Assembly: GCA_034932745.1 (NCBI GenBank)
Contig: JAYFOJ010000001.1
Span: 248,001 to 312,000, forward strand
DNA length: 64,000 nucleotides
Direction: 5' to 3'
DNA from: JBAYST01 sp034932745
GTDB lineage: Bacteria; Bacillota_I; Bacilli_A; RFN20; CAG-826
Each line of letters opens with the position of its first letter. The stretch's first letter is position 1. This document shows, piece by piece, positions 61,471 to 64,000 of the stretch. The notes under the pieces were generated by a model that saw only the letters and a list, made by a program, of their open reading frames with translations, was not told the origin of the DNA and made no database searches. A program made the translations under genes and the position numbers.

Positions 61471-61801
61471 GATGGGACTGATATTATCATTAACTTTTGT
61501 CATACAACTATTTGTTTTTGCTTGCGACATGATATCTATTCAACTTATTCACTCTAATCTTGACGCTAAGGCCGTTACGATTGGCTATTTAATCGCAAAT
61601 AGAGGCAATTTAGACGATTTATTCATAGCAGATATAGAAAACCGATATAACATTACATTTGCATGCGAGAGCAACTGCACCCCTCGTTTTGGAGATGTTG
61701 TGGAATATACAATCTCGACGATCTATGACCCTTTAATCCTTTCAAACGATTCAATGATTGTTTGCGTTAGAAGGTCGACAGTTGTCGGGTACTATCAATA
61801 A
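61460..61801 (+). CDS. Minor pilin-like protein of the Tad-like operon
   Basis: This 113-aa protein has one N-terminal helix (LILSLTFVIQLFVFACDM) followed by a small outside domain with two cysteines (FACESNCTPRFGD). It resembles TadE/TadF or a minor pseudopilin only in architecture. It starts inside tadC-like and ends 10 nt before the last gene of the operon. Confidence 0.5.
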   Translation: MSYKMGLILSLTFVIQLFVFACDMISIQLIHSNLDAKAVTIGYLIANRGNLDDLFIADIENRYNITFACESNCTPRFGDVVEYTISTIYDPLILSNDSMIVCVRRSTVVGYYQ

Positions 61802-61811
61802 GGAGGATGTT

Positions 61812-61988
61812 ATGTCTGAAATAAAAGGACAATTGCTAGGTGTTTTACTGGTGTTGATGCTTTTCGGTACAATGGCAGCGACACTTACTGCGGTTTTTAC
61901 CAGTATGACCGCAAAAATTGAAAGCGAAGTATCAGAAATTGAAAACCAACTAGACAATAAAGTTTCTTCAAGAATAATGCACTATTAG
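61812..61988 (+). CDS. Flp-like small pilin candidate
   Basis: This 58-aa protein has a short polar start (MSEIKGQ), one long hydrophobic helix (LLGVLLVLMLFGTMAATLTAV) and an amphipathic Glu/Ser-rich tail. This is the size and shape of Flp major pilins, with a G-Q at the start of the helix where a peptidase could cut, but no canonical prepilin site. AGGAGG lies before ATG 61812. Being last, with its own strong ribosome binding site, suits a major subunit made in excess. Confidence 0.5.
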   Translation: MSEIKGQLLGVLLVLMLFGTMAATLTAVFTSMTAKIESEVSEIENQLDNKVSSRIMHY

Positions 61989-62000
61989 TCAGTAATTAAA

Positions 62001-62027
62001 ACCCGTGTTGACCGACGGGTCTTTTTA
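62001..62027 (+). terminator. Terminator of the Tad-like operon
   Basis: acccgt and acgggt form a stem with an 8-nt loop, followed by CTTTTTATTT. Confidence 0.75.
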
Positions 62028-62088
62028 TTTGACTTGCAAAAAAATATTCACTATTAAATAATAAGACAGTCCTAAAGGAGAATTACTA

Positions 62089-62313
62089 ATGGATAATATT
62101 GAAGCAAAGATTAGAGAAATATTCGCGAAAAGAGCAGATATTTCAAAGGCAACACCAGAAACAAAGCTAAGCGAATTGAATATCGATTCATTAGACCTCG
62201 TCGAAGCGATGATGGAAATCGAAGAGGCGTTTGATATTGAATTTACAAATACAGAAATTTTGGAACTCAAGACCGTTCAAAATGTTCTCGATTTAGTAAA
62301 GAAGAAAAAGTAA
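62089..62313 (+). CDS. acpP: Acyl carrier protein
   Basis: This 74-aa acidic helical protein carries the phosphopantetheine attachment site LNIDSLDLVEAMMEIE (Ser in DSLD). It carries growing acyl chains in fatty acid synthesis or hands them to acyltransferases such as the PlsC-like ones in this window. AAAGGAG lies before the ATG. It is monocistronic, not in a fab cluster. Confidence 0.93.
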   Translation: MDNIEAKIREIFAKRADISKATPETKLSELNIDSLDLVEAMMEIEEAFDIEFTNTEILELKTVQNVLDLVKKKK

Positions 62314-62380
62314 TAAAACTTACTTGCGCCGTAATATCTCTATGTGATATTATTTGACTTGCGCTTATCGCAAGAAAAGT

Positions 62381-62456
62381 GCCTACTTAGCTCAGTCGGT
62401 AGAGCTATCGGCTGTTAACCGATCGGTCGTGGGTTCGAGTCCCTCAGTAGGCGCCA
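62381..62456 (+). tRNA. tRNA-Asn (anticodon GTT)
   Basis: The acceptor gcctact pairs with agtaggc, and CCA is encoded. The anticodon arm atcgg/ccgat has loop ctgttaa, giving GTT. A small perfect hairpin (cttgcg/cgcaag, 62358-62375) precedes it in the leader. Confidence 0.95.
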
Positions 62457-62462
62457 AACGAT

Positions 62463-62539
62463 GGCCCGTTGGAGAAGCGGCTTAACTCACATGCCTTTCA
62501 CGCATGCATTCATGGGTTCGAATCCCGTACGGGTCACCA
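62463..62539 (+). tRNA. tRNA-Glu (anticodon TTC)
   Basis: The acceptor ggcccgt pairs with acgggtc and CCA is encoded. The anticodon arm catgc/gcatg has loop ctttcac, giving TTC. It is 6 nt after tRNA-Asn. Confidence 0.94.
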
Positions 62540-62550
62540 GTACGATCAGT

Positions 62551-62586
62551 AACCGAATCATCTTGCTAAGGTGGTTCGGTTTTTTC
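62551..62586 (+). terminator. Intrinsic terminator after tRNA-Asn/Glu
   Basis: aaccgaatca pairs with tggttcggtt (one mismatch), followed by TTTTTT. Confidence 0.8.
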
Positions 62587-62620
62587 TTGCTTAATAGTCT
62601 TGATGCCATTATACTATAAA

Positions 62621-62636
62621 GGTTCTAGAAAGAACC
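62621..62636 (+). promoter_or_regulatory. Inverted repeat, likely MarR operator
   Basis: ggttct-agaa-agaacc is a perfect palindrome lying between a TATACT -10 (62610-62615) and the MarR start codon, just where a repressor would block transcription of the MarR-MATE operon. Confidence 0.55.
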
Positions 62637-62640
62637 AATT

Positions 62641-63066
62641 ATGACATTTAACACCGAAATCCTGTCTTTAGTCGAAAATCTCCGCAAAGGCTATGCCAAA
62701 AACCTCTCCGGTCTAGCCCATGAGGAAGGCTTGACCCCTTGCGAGGGGAGTGTCCTTTCTTTCTTACGCTTCAATCCTGGCTATGATGCCCCGAGCGATA
62801 TCACGCGTCTTATCCAGATCACGAAAGGCAATGTTTCTTCTTCCGTCCATTCGTTGGAGGAGAAAGGTTACCTCGTTTCTAAGACGGACGAGAAAGACCA
62901 TCGTTTGTCCCATCTCACTTTGACGGAAAAATCCTTTCCGTTCCTTAATCGCGTGAGCGCGATGAGAGCCAAATGGGTCAAGAAACTTATGACGGGCTTT
63001 TCTTCTAGTGAGACGAAAGAACTGTCTTCCTTCCTTTTACGTATCAACGAGAACATCACCAAATGA
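62641..63066 (+). CDS. MarR family transcriptional regulator
   Basis: This 141-aa winged-helix protein has the MarR core: LTPCEGSVLSFLRFNPG, ITRLIQITKGNVSSSVHSLE and the wing EKGYLVSKTDEKDHRLSHLTL. It should repress the MATE gene that overlaps its stop by 4 nt (ATGA). Its base composition is clearly richer in G+C than the genes before it, and Arg is often CGT/CGC rather than AGA. A likely operator lies directly upstream. No strong ribosome binding site is seen. Confidence 0.88.
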   Translation: MTFNTEILSLVENLRKGYAKNLSGLAHEEGLTPCEGSVLSFLRFNPGYDAPSDITRLIQITKGNVSSSVHSLEEKGYLVSKTDEKDHRLSHLTLTEKSFPFLNRVSAMRAKWVKKLMTGFSSSETKELSSFLLRINENITK

Positions 63067-64000
63067 AAACCGCATTAACCGAAGAAGCCTTAGGCAAGGC
63101 CCCGATTGGACGTTTGCTTTGGAAATTAGCTATTCCAACGATTTTGGCTCAGTTCATCAACATGCTCTATAACCTGGTGGACCGGATCTACATCGGCCAC
63201 ATCGCTGAGACCGGAGTCACCCAATTGACGGCCTTAGGTGTTTGCACGTCTTTGATTATTTCCGTCTCCGCTTTCGCTTACTTGGTGGGCTCTGGTGGTG
63301 GACCTTTGTCTTCGATTGACGCGGGTAAGGGCAAAAAGGAAGAGGCCGAAAGGATTGAAGGCAATTCCTTTATCTTGCTCATTATCCTCGGCGTTATCCT
63401 TACCACTTTGCTTTTGATTTTCTCTAAGCCGCTTCTGCTGGCTTTTGGCGGCAGCAACGAAACGATTGGTTACGCGAACGATTACATGCAGATTTACGCG
63501 ATTGGCACCATTTTCGTCATGCTGACCTTGGGGATGAATCTTTTTATCACTGCCCAAGGCAAAACGATGACGGGAATGTTATCTGTTCTTATTGGCGCGA
63601 TTTTGAACATCGCCCTTGATCCCCTTTTCATCTTCACCTTTAACATGGGTGTCAAGGGGGCGGCTTGGGCCACCATTATTTCCCAAGGCGCTTCCTGCAT
63701 TTGGGTTGTGGCGTTTCTCTTTAGCAAAAAGAGCGAGTGGCAATTAAAACCCTGCAATTTCCGTCTCGACCTTCATCTTGATTCAAGGATCTTCGCTTTA
63801 GGCTCCGCGACTTTCCTGATGCAGATCTCGGAAGGTATTTTGACGATTTGTTTCAACACTTCGCTTCGGAAATACGGTGGCGATTTGGCGGTGGGGACGA
63901 TGACGATTCTTTTCTCTTTGACCCAACTAGCCTTCTTGCCTCTATCGGGATTAGGGCAGGGGGCGCAGCCGATAATTTCCTATAACTATGGGGCCAATAA
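63063..64000 (+). CDS. MATE family efflux transporter (partial, runs off the window)
   Basis: The gene starts ATG 63063 inside the MarR stop and has no stop before the window ends, so 312 residues are visible. It has the MATE pattern: APIGRLLWKLAIPTILAQFI, NMLYNLVDRIYIGH, GVCTSLIISVSAF and SGLGQGAQPIISYNYGA, with multiple helices. The MepA-like branch exports cationic drugs with Na+ or H+. Together with MarR it forms a regulated drug-efflux operon. Composition is GC-rich like MarR, unlike the rest of the window. Confidence 0.88.
   Translation, partial: MKTALTEEALGKAPIGRLLWKLAIPTILAQFINMLYNLVDRIYIGHIAETGVTQLTALGVCTSLIISVSAFAYLVGSGGGPLSSIDAGKGKKEEAERIEGNSFILLIILGVILTTLLLIFSKPLLLAFGGSNETIGYANDYMQIYAIGTIFVMLTLGMNLFITAQGKTMTGMLSVLIGAILNIALDPLFIFTFNMGVKGAAWATIISQGASCIWVVAFLFSKKSEWQLKPCNFRLDLHLDSRIFALGSATFLMQISEGILTICFNTSLRKYGGDLAVGTMTILFSLTQLAFLPLSGLGQGAQPIISYNYGAN

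Noticed and set aside
1..64000. TGA read as tryptophan (Mycoplasma code)
   Set aside because: Several genes end naturally at TGA (for example 17993, 19196 and 63066) and conserved Trp positions use TGG, so the standard code is adequate.
1..64000. CRISPR array, rRNA or insertion sequence
   Set aside because: No regularly spaced repeats, no rRNA signatures and no transposase motifs were seen anywhere in the window.

Overview
The window is a 64-kb, gene-dense piece of a low-GC bacterial chromosome. Coding strands change often, intergenic gaps are short, and several genes overlap. It is most likely a monoderm Bacilli-type organism (Erysipelotrichales / Mollicutes-related side of the Firmicutes). 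Pointers to this are lipoproteins with Gram-positive lipoboxes, InlB B-repeat and BspA-type surface proteins, CdaA-GlmM, a P3A-type ATPase, NfeD/SPFH and ABC-F genes, and no outer-membrane component. Several genes end at TGA and tryptophan is written TGG, so the genetic code looks standard. The species assignment is inference.

Layout. 69-9006: a membrane acyltransferase plus acyl-CoA synthetase pair, a CDF metal transporter, two tRNAs, small membrane proteins, cysK-cysE, a heavy-metal permease and a GT2 glycosyltransferase. 9053-16640: a tRNA-Leu followed by an accessory stretch with an RloC-like zinc-hook ATPase, a Fic enzyme, two lipoproteins and a frameshifted repeat adhesin. 16719-28320: PlsC-like acyltransferase, Vat/CatB-like acetyltransferase, YccF, NfeD-stomatin, a BspA/InlB surface protein, a P3A ATPase, and a P2A ATPase behind a yybP-ykoY (Mn2+) riboswitch. 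28444-31805: tRNAs, GNAT, ABC-F and an XRE membrane regulator. 32010-35445: an acyltransferase-GT8-GT8-acyltransferase operon. 35517-45340: Mrp ATPase, CBS/HAD/phosphodiesterase operon, ZIP, MntP, deoD and cdaA-glmM. 45337-57250: NUDIX, NERD-like, gltX with tRNA-Glu, lipid kinase, two CNNM/CorC proteins, SDR and a guanylate kinase-like gene. 57372-61988: an eight-gene, mostly overlapping operon coding for a stripped-down Tad-like pilus or secretion machine. 62089-64000: acyl carrier protein, two tRNAs, then an abruptly GC-richer MarR-MATE pair cut off by the window end.

Functional themes. (1) Divalent metal handling: CDF, ArsP_2-type permease, riboswitch-controlled P2A ATPase, ZIP, MntP and two CNNM/CorC proteins. 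(2) Envelope lipid and glycolipid work: three PlsC-like acyltransferases, two GT8s, one GT2, an acyl-CoA synthetase, a lipid kinase and ACP. (3) Drug or conflict functions: ABC-F, Vat-like, MATE, RloC-like and Fic. (4) Surface structures: repeat adhesins and the Tad-like operon.

A recurring feature is leaderless genes. At least six or seven start codons sit 6-9 nt after a good -10 hexamer with no Shine-Dalgarno, while other genes have normal ribosome binding sites. The points I think most deserve work are the minimal Tad-like operon, the zinc-hook ATPase/Fic stretch beside tRNA-Leu, the predicted SD-sequestering Mn riboswitch, and the compositional break near 62,600.
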